A stretch of DNA of 62,601 nucleotides from contig NZ_JAPFPW010000018.1 of assembly GCF_026155325.1 (NCBI RefSeq), forward strand, positions 1-62,601. The letters run 5' to 3'. The notes beneath the pieces are model-generated. The model worked only from the letters and a program-made list of their open reading frames with translations. It was not told the origin of the DNA and made no database searches. A program made the position numbers and the translations under genes. Of the stretch, positions 19,933 to 27,132 are shown piece by piece. This DNA is from Desulfobotulus pelophilus. GTDB lineage: Bacteria > Desulfobacterota > Desulfobacteria > Desulfobacterales > ASO4-4. The first letter of the stretch is position 1. The number at the start of each line of letters is the position of its first letter.

Positions 19933-20283
19933 ATATATCCTCCTGCCTGCCCATGCAGCTGCCAATCCCTGCTGTATTCATAGCATGAGATAAGATGAAT
20001 GCAAAAGCCCAACAGGTCTCAACCCATATGGACAGCGGATAAACAGCAGGTCCGCAAACAGCAGAATCATAATAACCACGCAAACCGCAACCGTGCACCA
20101 TCACGGCGGATAAAGGGATCTTCCACCGCATCCAAGCATAAAAACGATTTACTTTCCAAAAGTTTTACCCTTTGGGCTGGTCAATCGACAATGTCTCCTT
20201 TATAGTCATGCGTGTCAGGTTACGGCCTGCTTACTCCAACCCGGGCCCAATGGTCCCAACGAACCAACAAGGAAGTTCTCCCC
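19933..20283. promoter_or_regulatory. Divergent intergenic region with candidate repressor promoter
   Basis: For the minus-strand repressor gene, TTGCAT (20004-19999) and TATGAA (19982-19977) are spaced 16 bases and form a reasonable sigma-70-type promoter. I see no clear promoter, riboswitch or repeat for the plus-strand HDOD gene in the remaining ~280 bases. Confidence 0.35.
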
Positions 20284-21246
20284 GTGGAAATTCATTGCCC
20301 AGCATGCAAAAAAAAATACACCCTGCCCCGAGGAGCCAAAACCGGACCAGCCGCACACCTTCCCTGCCCTGCATGCGGCAACCCCATCCCGCTTCAGCAG
20401 GAGACAGCTCCACCGCGCTTCATGAGTAAAGAAAAACTCATCCAGGAAGCCGGAGCGCTGCCACCCATGCCGGAAATTCTCATACGGGCAAAAAACATAG
20501 TAGACTCTCCCTACTCGGACATTCGGGATCTGGCACAGATTCTTGAAAAAGATCAGGCCATGACAACAAGACTGCTCAAGCTTGCCAACTCGGCATACTA
20601 TGGTCTCCGTCACCCTGTGGATTCTGCACATAAAGCCTGCCTCGTCCTCGGCGAACAGACCCTTCTGCAGATGATCACGCTGGTGAGCACGTCACGGCTT
20701 TTCTCCAACAGTCTGGATGGCTACGATCTGGAAGCAGCCACTGTCTTTTCCCACGTCCTTTTTGTTGCCCTCGCTTCCAGGGAAATCTGCCGCCTCCGCT
20801 TCAAGGATCTTGAAAAAAGCGCCTTTGCCGCCGGGCTGCTCCACGATGCGGGTATGCTGATTCTGGATCAACATATCCGTAAAAACAAACAGGCTTACCA
20901 AAAACTTCGAGCAGACGGCATGCCCCAGCATCTTGCCGAAAAAAAGCTCTTTGGCTATGATCATGGGGAAATCGGTCACGATTTCTGTCTGAACTGGAAT
21001 GTACCGCCTGAACAGGCCCTTGCCATTCACTGGCACCATGAACCCGATCAAAGCCAGACCCCTTTGGCCCACGTTCTTTATGTCGCGGATATGCTGGCAT
21101 GGCAGGATCCGGATCGCCTGCCCAGTGAGGATATTGCAGGATCAAGCATGGACATGATAAACCTTTCCGATGAAGAACTGGAAGTCATCCGCTGTGACGT
21201 ATGGCAGGATGTCGCCCAGATTGCAGCCGACATCCTCATTTCCTGA
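20284..21246 (+). CDS. HDOD-domain signalling protein with N-terminal zinc ribbon
   Basis: 320 residues from GTG at 20284, preceded by AAGGAAG; an in-frame GTG at 20212 would add an unconvincing 24 residues. Residues 1-35 are a zinc-ribbon-like segment with Cys5/Cys8 and Cys28/Cys31 (CPAC...CPAC), of the MJ0042 type. From ~50 the HDOD domain follows, with ALPPMPEI, AMTTRLLKLANSAYYG and LLHDAGMLIL. HDOD proteins act in signal transduction and cell-cycle or motility control, usually without nucleotide hydrolysis. The RibD-C gene begins 15 bases downstream, so they may share a transcript, although a functional link is not obvious. Confidence 0.85.
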   Translation: MEIHCPACKKKYTLPRGAKTGPAAHLPCPACGNPIPLQQETAPPRFMSKEKLIQEAGALPPMPEILIRAKNIVDSPYSDIRDLAQILEKDQAMTTRLLKLANSAYYGLRHPVDSAHKACLVLGEQTLLQMITLVSTSRLFSNSLDGYDLEAATVFSHVLFVALASREICRLRFKDLEKSAFAAGLLHDAGMLILDQHIRKNKQAYQKLRADGMPQHLAEKKLFGYDHGEIGHDFCLNWNVPPEQALAIHWHHEPDQSQTPLAHVLYVADMLAWQDPDRLPSEDIAGSSMDMINLSDEELEVIRCDVWQDVAQIAADILIS

Positions 21247-21261
21247 CCATCGGGCAGACCA

Positions 21262-21915
21262 ATGCTGACAAGCTTTCTCATTGCAGCCACAACCCTTTGC
21301 GGACATATCGGTCCCTGTCCCTTCTCCAGCCCGGAAGACAGGCAGCATCTGGAACTCTGGCGGGACCGGACAGACGCCAGTCTCATGGGAGCCTCAACCC
21401 TCCGGAATGCAGACCCTGAAATGAGGGGCAGCAACCGTATCCTGCACCCCGGCCGCATCCGGGCTCTTATAACGGCATCAGGCCATATCCCCTTTGATCA
21501 TCGCAGCATTTTCACAACAGGTCCGCCACCCCTGATCTTTACCCGGGCAAACCTCAGGGATTCCCTGCAGGAACATGCCGGAAGCCGGGCGGAAGTCCTG
21601 GCTGCCAACGAAAAAAACGGCTCTCTGGATATCCACCATATCCGTGCCATCCTGGAAAAAAGGGGCTGCCGGTCTCTCCTCGTGGAAGGCGGAGGTGGCC
21701 TCAACCGAAGTGCTCTGGAACAGGATGCGGTGGATGAACTCCTTCTGACCCTCTGCCCTGTTCTCTATGGAAAGGGTAATGCCGTACCGTTGATTCGCAG
21801 GGCCCCCACCCCCATGGACCGGTGGTCCTGGCAGCTTCTGGAGCACAAAACCGGAACGGCTGGTGAAATTTTTCTTCGCTACGCACGGAAACAGATGGCA
21901 GCAACCGCTTTCTAA
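21262..21915 (+). CDS. RibD C-terminal-type (dihydrofolate-reductase-fold) reductase
   Basis: 217 residues, without the deaminase half of RibD. The family pattern is clear: DASLMGASTLRN (~38-50), ILHPGRIRALITASG in mid-protein, and LLVEGGGGLNRSAL with DELLLTLCPVLYGKG in the C-terminal third, which forms the NADPH/substrate pocket. Standalone members reduce ribitylamino-pyrimidines or pterins. It follows the HDOD gene closely and precedes a PP-loop ATPase, a glycosyltransferase and FolE2/MptA. That context favours a pterin or pyrimidine substrate other than the standard riboflavin intermediate (inference). The ribosome site is weak. Confidence 0.8.
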   Translation: MLTSFLIAATTLCGHIGPCPFSSPEDRQHLELWRDRTDASLMGASTLRNADPEMRGSNRILHPGRIRALITASGHIPFDHRSIFTTGPPPLIFTRANLRDSLQEHAGSRAEVLAANEKNGSLDIHHIRAILEKRGCRSLLVEGGGGLNRSALEQDAVDELLLTLCPVLYGKGNAVPLIRRAPTPMDRWSWQLLEHKTGTAGEIFLRYARKQMAATAF

Positions 21916-21970
21916 TGGATCCGTGCATCCCGGCGGCAGCCTCTCTAGGCCGCTAAAGAAAGGAACAACC

Positions 21971-22711
21971 ATGCCCTCTCCCCTTGCCATTCTTTTTTCA
22001 GGCGGCAGCGATTCCCTTGCCCTCTACGCCATGGCTGCCTGCGGATCTCACAAAAAAATTCCCCCGGCCTCCCACGTTCATCTGGTCACCCTGCTCAATG
22101 GCATGTCCCGTTTTCCGCACTTTACTAAAAACCGGCTCCAGACAGCCCGAGAGCTGCTGGACAGACAGAACCCCGGGCCTCCCACTCCCTGCTTTCACGT
22201 AGAACTGGACTCCGGCCGACTTTTTCAGGAACTCTGGCTGGATCGTTACGAAACCCTCATGCCCCGTTACAAAGGGAAAAATCTCGTTTGTGTTGCCTGC
22301 AAACTCGCCATGCACACACGAACCCTGCTGTACTGCCTTGATCACAAAATCCCTCTCATGCTTGCAGGCTACACCCTGAAACAGTCCTTCTACCCGGAAC
22401 AGACTCCTGCTTTCATGGAACGCATGCAAGCCCTCAGCCTCCGCTTTGGGGTGACAACTTCCTTTCCCGTATATGAAGAGTTCTCCGACACCGGGATCTG
22501 TCGTCACTTCCTTGAAGATCAGGGACTCCCTTCCAGCGGCGGTGGTGAACGTAAATGTCTTTTCTCCCAGACCCGAACCACAGCCACTGAAAAGGAAACA
22601 GCTCAGTATCTTGATGACCTGCTTCCCTTGATATCCGCCTATATCCGAAAACGATCCCAGGGCGATGTGACCGGAGCAGCGGCTGTCTTCACCGATCTGG
22701 ACGAGGCCTGA
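21971..22711 (+). CDS. PP-loop (N-type ATP pyrophosphatase) family protein
   Basis: 246 residues from ATG 21971, preceded by AAAGGA. The P-loop-like SGGSDS motif at residues 10-15 is the ATP-pyrophosphatase signature. Downstream are a CVACK motif, a hydrophobic LMLAGYTLKQSFYPEQT segment, and further cysteines (TGICRHF, GERKCLF). Family members adenylate a substrate carbonyl before amidation, thiolation or ligation (for example QueC, TilS, GMP synthase). The cysteine pattern does not match QueC as I know it, so I leave the substrate open. Its position between a RibD-C reductase and FolE2/MptA suggests work on a pterin- or deazapurine-like compound; this is inference only. Confidence 0.7.
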   Translation: MPSPLAILFSGGSDSLALYAMAACGSHKKIPPASHVHLVTLLNGMSRFPHFTKNRLQTARELLDRQNPGPPTPCFHVELDSGRLFQELWLDRYETLMPRYKGKNLVCVACKLAMHTRTLLYCLDHKIPLMLAGYTLKQSFYPEQTPAFMERMQALSLRFGVTTSFPVYEEFSDTGICRHFLEDQGLPSSGGGERKCLFSQTRTTATEKETAQYLDDLLPLISAYIRKRSQGDVTGAAAVFTDLDEA

Positions 22712-22740
22712 GCATACGGAATTCCGGGAAAGGAGGCGTC

Positions 22741-23595
22741 ATGGTCCCATCCCTTCTCCCCCTGCCTTTCACCCTTTCCTGCATCATACCCTCCAAAAAC
22801 CGAATAAAGCTTCTGCCAAGGGCCCTGAACAGCATCAAAGCCCAGCACCCGGCACCAGATCTTTTTCATTTTCCTGAAATTCTTGTGGTAGATGACGGAT
22901 CCTCCGATGGAACGGCTTCCATGCTGGCCACAGATTTTCCCGAAGTAATCGTAGTCCGCACCAAAGGCATTGGTCCGGGTCCGGCCCGGAATGTCGGTGC
23001 AAAGGCCGCAAAAGGAGATATTCTCTTTTTTCTGGACTCCGATGACATCTGGCTGCCTGCACACCTGCAGAGTCTGAGCCCCTGCTTTTTCAATGACAGC
23101 TCCTTTGCCTGCAGCAGAGCCTTCAACCATAACCTTGTGGGAGGGAAAAATTTTACCATTCCTGACACGGACGTGGATCTTTCCCGAAACGCTTTTTCCC
23201 GTATGCTCCAGTGGTGTGATATGGTACCTTCCGCTTTTGCCATACGAAAAGACACCTTTCTTGCCACAGGGGGCTTTCCGTCTGTGGGCTGGGGAGAAGA
23301 CTGGCTTTTTTTCCTTGAACTCTGCGCAAGGCAAAAGCTATGCTTTATTCCTGACATTACCGTTGAGCGTACCCTGCACACAGAAAGTCTTTGCACGGAC
23401 CAACAACTTAAGCAGCATATTCTCACCATGCTGGACAGGCTGAAGGCTGCCGTATCCATCCTTCCGGGCTCAGGCCCGGAAAATCAGGCGCACTTTCTGG
23501 CCCTACAGAAACTTGCTTCGGAAAGAGGAGACGCATGGAGAAGCATTCAGGACTTTTATACTGCTGCCAAAGAAGCGGGGCTGACGGCCCCATGA
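22741..23595 (+). CDS. Family 2 glycosyltransferase
   Basis: 284 residues, with strong ribosome site AAAGGAGG upstream of ATG 22741. This is a GT-A fold: CIIPSKNR at the N terminus, VVDDGSSDGT (UDP-sugar binding), GPGPARNVGAKAAKGD, the LDSDD metal motif, and the acceptor-side GWGEDWLFFLELC typical of GT2. No membrane segment is present, so it should be cytoplasmic. Its stop overlaps the next start as ATGA, coupling it to folE2/mptA. A glycosylated pterin or other small molecule is conceivable from context, but a role in surface glycans cannot be excluded. Confidence 0.85.
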   Translation: MVPSLLPLPFTLSCIIPSKNRIKLLPRALNSIKAQHPAPDLFHFPEILVVDDGSSDGTASMLATDFPEVIVVRTKGIGPGPARNVGAKAAKGDILFFLDSDDIWLPAHLQSLSPCFFNDSSFACSRAFNHNLVGGKNFTIPDTDVDLSRNAFSRMLQWCDMVPSAFAIRKDTFLATGGFPSVGWGEDWLFFLELCARQKLCFIPDITVERTLHTESLCTDQQLKQHILTMLDRLKAAVSILPGSGPENQAHFLALQKLASERGDAWRSIQDFYTAAKEAGLTAP

Positions 23596-24485
23596 TTTCC
23601 GATGAGGATCACACCCGGGTGCTGGCCACCTGTACGGACATTCCGGAAGAAGCGCCGGATTTCCGCCTTCCCATTGACGGCGTGGGCATTGGCAACAAAA
23701 CGGTGTGGATAAAACTGCCCAGTGGTCTCACCCCCTTTGGCGCCGACATCCGGGTCAACCTTCCTGGACGGATCAAGGGGATCCACATGTCCCGTATTGA
23801 AGCCGTTATCAGTGAACTTCTGGAAAAAGAATTTGCCGACATCGGTTTATATGCCGCTGCCCTTGCCGAAGGCGTTCTCGAGACCCAGGAAGGCGACAGA
23901 GCCGATGTCCGCATTGAGGGCAAGCTCCCCATACTGCAGAAAACTCCGGCCAGTCGCAGAATTTCGCTGGACACACTGGACGTTTCCGCCAGGGCACTCG
24001 TCTTTTCTTCAGCCGGACACAGCACCAGCCGTGTGACCGTATCCGCAGGGGTCCACCACATTACCGCCTGCCCCTGTACTCAGGCATACAACCGGGTCCT
24101 CTTTAAAACGGACACGGAGCTTCCTCTGATTACCCACTCCCAGCGTTCCTTCACAAGGCTCTCCATGGAAAGACATGGGGATGTGCCCCGCTTTTCCGAT
24201 CTTTTTGACTGCCTCAACGCAGGTCTCCATGTAACGTCTGATCTGCTGAAACGCACCGATGAAGCCGAAATGGTGCTCAAAGCCCACACCACCCCTCAGT
24301 TTGCAGAAGACACCACAAGGGAAACGGCCAGACAGGCTGGACTCCGTTTCGGAAAAATTCTTCCGGCCAGCACCCTTGTCAGTATCCGTTCCGACAGCCT
24401 GGAAAGCATCCATACCCATGACGTGATCGCCAGCATCCACACCACCATGGGGGATATTCTTTCCGTGCTGGAAGAAAATAACTGA
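23592..24485 (+). CDS. folE2: GTP cyclohydrolase, FolE2/MptA type (COG1469)
   Basis: 297 residues from ATG 23592, which overlaps the preceding stop as ATGA; the in-frame ATG at 23535 would give a 19-residue extension lying inside the glycosyltransferase gene. Landmarks: VGIGNKTVWIKLPSG (~35-50), NLPGRIKGIHMSRIE, the active-site-region Cys motif ITACPCTQ, and THSQRS, which resembles the THNQR motif of archaeal MptA. The family opens the GTP imidazole ring to give a dihydroneopterin triphosphate (FolE2) or its 2',3'-cyclic phosphate (MptA). The enzymes are not Zn-dependent in the way FolE is and can use other divalent metals. The sequence alone does not say which product is made. Confidence 0.88.
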   Translation: MISDEDHTRVLATCTDIPEEAPDFRLPIDGVGIGNKTVWIKLPSGLTPFGADIRVNLPGRIKGIHMSRIEAVISELLEKEFADIGLYAAALAEGVLETQEGDRADVRIEGKLPILQKTPASRRISLDTLDVSARALVFSSAGHSTSRVTVSAGVHHITACPCTQAYNRVLFKTDTELPLITHSQRSFTRLSMERHGDVPRFSDLFDCLNAGLHVTSDLLKRTDEAEMVLKAHTTPQFAEDTTRETARQAGLRFGKILPASTLVSIRSDSLESIHTHDVIASIHTTMGDILSVLEENN

Positions 24486-24828
24486 TTACAGGTAATTGTT
24501 CAGCACAGTTTAATCTGAAAATCCACTGCAGTAATTGCAGCAGCTTCGTACTATTGCAAGGCACCTTGGTCGTTTCGAATCAGAGCTGTGAAGGCCTGTA
24601 CAAAAGAAGCGGCCAACTGTCTGAGCCTCCACAAAGGCAGCGTGCGGAAGCCTGCCATGGCAATCAAAAAGCTTATCCTGCCTTGTGGCGGGGAGTTTTT
24701 GCCGCTTCCGTACAGGGCCAAGAAGCTCTACGAATAAGATTGCGTCACGGGCACATAGTCTGGGTGCCTGTGCCTCTATCTGGCAGGTATGGCACCTGAA
24801 AAATTGTGCTGAACAGTTACGATTACAG
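24484..24828. mobile_element. IS66-type MITE with 8-bp target-site duplication
   Basis: The left end GTAATTGTTCAGCACAGTTT (24492-24511) and the reverse complement of the right end (24801-24820) match at 18 of 20 bases. Both ends are flanked directly by GATTACAG (24484-24491 and 24821-24828), an exact 8-bp duplication. Ends beginning GTAA plus an 8-bp duplication are the hallmarks of IS66-family elements. The 329-bp body has no convincing transposase gene, so it is non-autonomous. It fills the spacer between folE2 and the metal-uptake operon. Confidence 0.85.
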
Positions 24829-24870
24829 AAAAACACTGAAAACACCGCCCATAAAAAGGAAGCCAGAACC

Positions 24871-25806
24871 ATGACTCTCTGTTCAGGAACCCACCGTTTT
24901 GTGAGCTTTTTTCTTGCCCTCCTGATTTCAGCGGCCCTCATGCCAGCCGCCCACGGGGAAACACCTCGCCGCATTGTGGCCTCCACAACGCAAATTGCGG
25001 ATTTTGCCAGAAACATTACCGGAGACCGATGGGAGGTTCACAGCATTCTGGCAGCCGGTGCCGACCCGCACACCTACACCCCTACGCCACGGGATGCGGA
25101 AAGGGTTGCCCGTGCCGATCTTGTGCTCCAGAACGGTCTGATGCTGGAGGGTAAAAACTGGATGGAAACACTCGCACGATCCAGCGGCAGGCCCCTTGTG
25201 ACCTGCACCGATGGCATCCCACCCCTTGAGTTGGAGGAAGAAGGCGAAAGTATCCTCGACCCCCATGCCTGGTTTTCTCCTAAAAATGCTGCCATCTATG
25301 TGCGCAACATTCTAAAAGCCGTTTCCGATATGGACCCCGAAGGACGGGAACTTTTTGAGGCCAGAGCAGAACTCTATCTCCAGCAGCTCCGGGTTCTGGA
25401 CACATGGATACGAGCAAACGTTGCCACCATCCCACCTGAAAAAAGACTTCTTGTCACCAGCCACGATGCCTTTAACTATTTCTGCAGGGAATACCGCTTC
25501 AATCCCCAGAACAACTACCTGAGTATGGCTCCGGTGGGCTGGTCAACGGGAGGCGAAGTCGGAGCCGGCTCCACACCGGCCAGACTCCGTCAGGTCATGG
25601 AAAGCATCCGGGAAATGGGAGCTCCGGCCATTTTTGTGGAAACCAGTGTCAATCCAGGACAGATACGGGAAATAGCCACACAGGCAGGTATCCGCGTTGG
25701 TGGTTCCCTCTATTCCGATGCCATGGGGCCTCCGGGCAGCGCCGGTGAAACCTACATCGGCATGATGCGGGAGAACACCCTGACCATTGTGAATGCTCTC
25801 CGATAA
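24871..25806 (+). CDS. Zn/Mn ABC transporter substrate-binding protein (TroA/ZnuA family)
   Basis: 311 residues from ATG 24871 after AAGGA; the longer frame would start inside the MITE. A signal peptide runs to about residue 29 (AAHG). Metal-ligand positions of the cluster A-I binding proteins are all present: His67 (DPHTYTP), His132 (DPHAWFSP), His198 (TSHDAFNYF) and Asp283 (YSDAMG). In this family a His third ligand is typical of Zn or mixed Zn/Mn binders (TroA, ZnuA), while Mn-specific members usually have Glu there. There is no His-rich loop. It heads an operon with a small membrane protein, an ATPase and a permease. The inserted MITE directly upstream may have displaced or supplied its promoter. 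Confidence 0.88.
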   Translation: MTLCSGTHRFVSFFLALLISAALMPAAHGETPRRIVASTTQIADFARNITGDRWEVHSILAAGADPHTYTPTPRDAERVARADLVLQNGLMLEGKNWMETLARSSGRPLVTCTDGIPPLELEEEGESILDPHAWFSPKNAAIYVRNILKAVSDMDPEGRELFEARAELYLQQLRVLDTWIRANVATIPPEKRLLVTSHDAFNYFCREYRFNPQNNYLSMAPVGWSTGGEVGAGSTPARLRQVMESIREMGAPAIFVETSVNPGQIREIATQAGIRVGGSLYSDAMGPPGSAGETYIGMMRENTLTIVNALR

Positions 25807-25819
25807 GAAAGGCCCCGAA

Positions 25820-26302
25820 GTGAACCGTTTTTCCACCGTCATTCTTGTATGGCTTTTCTGCGCTGCCACAACATGGCTTGTGCTGTCCGGGCCGGGCAGC
25901 ACAAAGCCCACCACGACACCCATGGACAGAAGCCATGGAGAACTGCCCCTGCGCAGCCTACGGATGGAAATCAGCACCACCCTTGATCTGTCCGAAGACC
26001 CCTTTACCCTGGATTCTTCACTCCCCTCCGGCCTGCTAGTGCATGAAAATGGCAGGGGTATCTACAGCATCAGGGATCTTGCTGCGAAGAAAACCCCCAT
26101 ACGGCTCACCATCCGCCCCGGCCCCCATGAAACGGAGTACAGCGTTCGGGCATCAGGGGATACGGCCCTTCACGGACCAGCAGCCTTACGGGTACGCATT
26201 CTTGACAGGACGACTGTCATCAAAGACAAAACGGCATGGAGCAGCGATGGCCCCCTTCATATTTTTATGGTTCTTCCGGCATCAAAAGAGAGGCAGCCAT
26301 GA
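25820..26302 (+). CDS. Small single-pass membrane or exported protein of the metal-uptake operon
   Basis: 160 residues from GTG 25820, preceded by AAAGG; an alternative ATG at 25793 overlaps the previous gene. One hydrophobic segment (~5-22) is followed by a polar, probably periplasmic domain with no motif I recognise (LRSLRMEISTTLDL, IRLTIRPGPHETEYSV). Its stop overlaps the ATPase start as ATGA. Position between binding protein and ATPase suggests an accessory part of the transporter. Function unknown. Confidence 0.65.
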   Translation: MNRFSTVILVWLFCAATTWLVLSGPGSTKPTTTPMDRSHGELPLRSLRMEISTTLDLSEDPFTLDSSLPSGLLVHENGRGIYSIRDLAAKKTPIRLTIRPGPHETEYSVRASGDTALHGPAALRVRILDRTTVIKDKTAWSSDGPLHIFMVLPASKERQP

Positions 26303-27039
26303 ATGATATCATGCCAGCCATCCGGGTCCGCCACCTTACGGTAAGCTACGGCCTGCGCCCGGCCCTTCTGGATGTGAATCTCGATATTCCCCAAGGGGCA
26401 CTGGTGGGCATTCTTGGCCCCAATGGAGCGGGAAAATCCACCCTCATCAAAGCCCTCATGGGTTTTGTTCAAAAAGACGTGGGCAGGGTGGAAATCATGG
26501 GAGAACCAGCAGAAAAAGCAAAGGGCCGTATGGCCTACGTACCCCAGCGCAGCTCCGTTGACTGGGATTTTCCCATCACCGTCGAAGAAGTGACCCTGAT
26601 GGGCCGCTATGGCCGGATTCCCTGGTATCGGAATCCCGGGAAAAAAGACAGGGAAGCCGTACGCAGAGCCCTGTGTACAGTTCGTATGGAAGACTTCAGC
26701 CAGAGACAGATCGGTGCCCTTTCCGGTGGCCAGCAGCAGCGGGTTTTCATGGCAAGGGCGCTTTGTCAGGGGGCCGGGATTCTTCTTCTGGACGAACCCT
26801 TTGCCGGTGTGGATGCGGTAACGGAAAAGGCCATTCTGGGTGTACTGAAAGAGTCTCAGGAACAGGGCCTTACCCTGGTGGTGGTTCACCACGATCTGGC
26901 CACGGCAGCCAGCTATTTTGACCGGATTGCCCTGATCAAGCAGAGACTAGTGGCCTTTGGAAAACCGGAGGATGTACTCCGAAAAGAACTTCTCACAGAG
27001 GTTTATGAAGGACAGATGCAGAGCTTTACCGGTCTGTAA
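26299..27039 (+). CDS. Zn/Mn ABC transporter ATPase (TroB/ZnuC family)
   Basis: 246 residues from ATG 26299, which overlaps the preceding stop as ATGA; GAGAGG lies upstream. The ABC motifs are complete: Walker A GPNGAGKST, Q-loop YVPQRSSVDWDFPITVEEV, signature LSGGQQQR, Walker B ILLLDEPFAGVD and switch HHD. The YVPQRSSVDWDFP stretch is characteristic of Mn/Zn importers. It should energise the permease encoded 93 bases downstream. Confidence 0.92.
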   Translation: MNDIMPAIRVRHLTVSYGLRPALLDVNLDIPQGALVGILGPNGAGKSTLIKALMGFVQKDVGRVEIMGEPAEKAKGRMAYVPQRSSVDWDFPITVEEVTLMGRYGRIPWYRNPGKKDREAVRRALCTVRMEDFSQRQIGALSGGQQQRVFMARALCQGAGILLLDEPFAGVDAVTEKAILGVLKESQEQGLTLVVVHHDLATAASYFDRIALIKQRLVAFGKPEDVLRKELLTEVYEGQMQSFTGL

Positions 27040-27132
27040 AAAAACGGAAACCGCTGGCCCACCCAGAAAAACAGCCTGACAGGTAGAAATACAGACCATC
27101 CGTCATACAACCTGAATAAACAAGGACACACC

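Noticed and set aside
21971-22711. PP-loop protein as QueC of queuosine synthesis
   Set aside because: The motif is SGGSDS rather than the usual SGGLDS, the cysteine pattern does not fit the QueC zinc site as I know it, and no queD or queE adjoins.
24485-24871. Zur box upstream of the metal-uptake operon
   Set aside because: No GTTATA-type palindrome is present; the spacer is almost entirely the MITE.
24510-25016. Open frame on the minus strand of the MITE and start of the binding-protein gene
   Set aside because: It spans the inserted element and runs antisense into the binding-protein gene; no family resemblance and no ribosome site.
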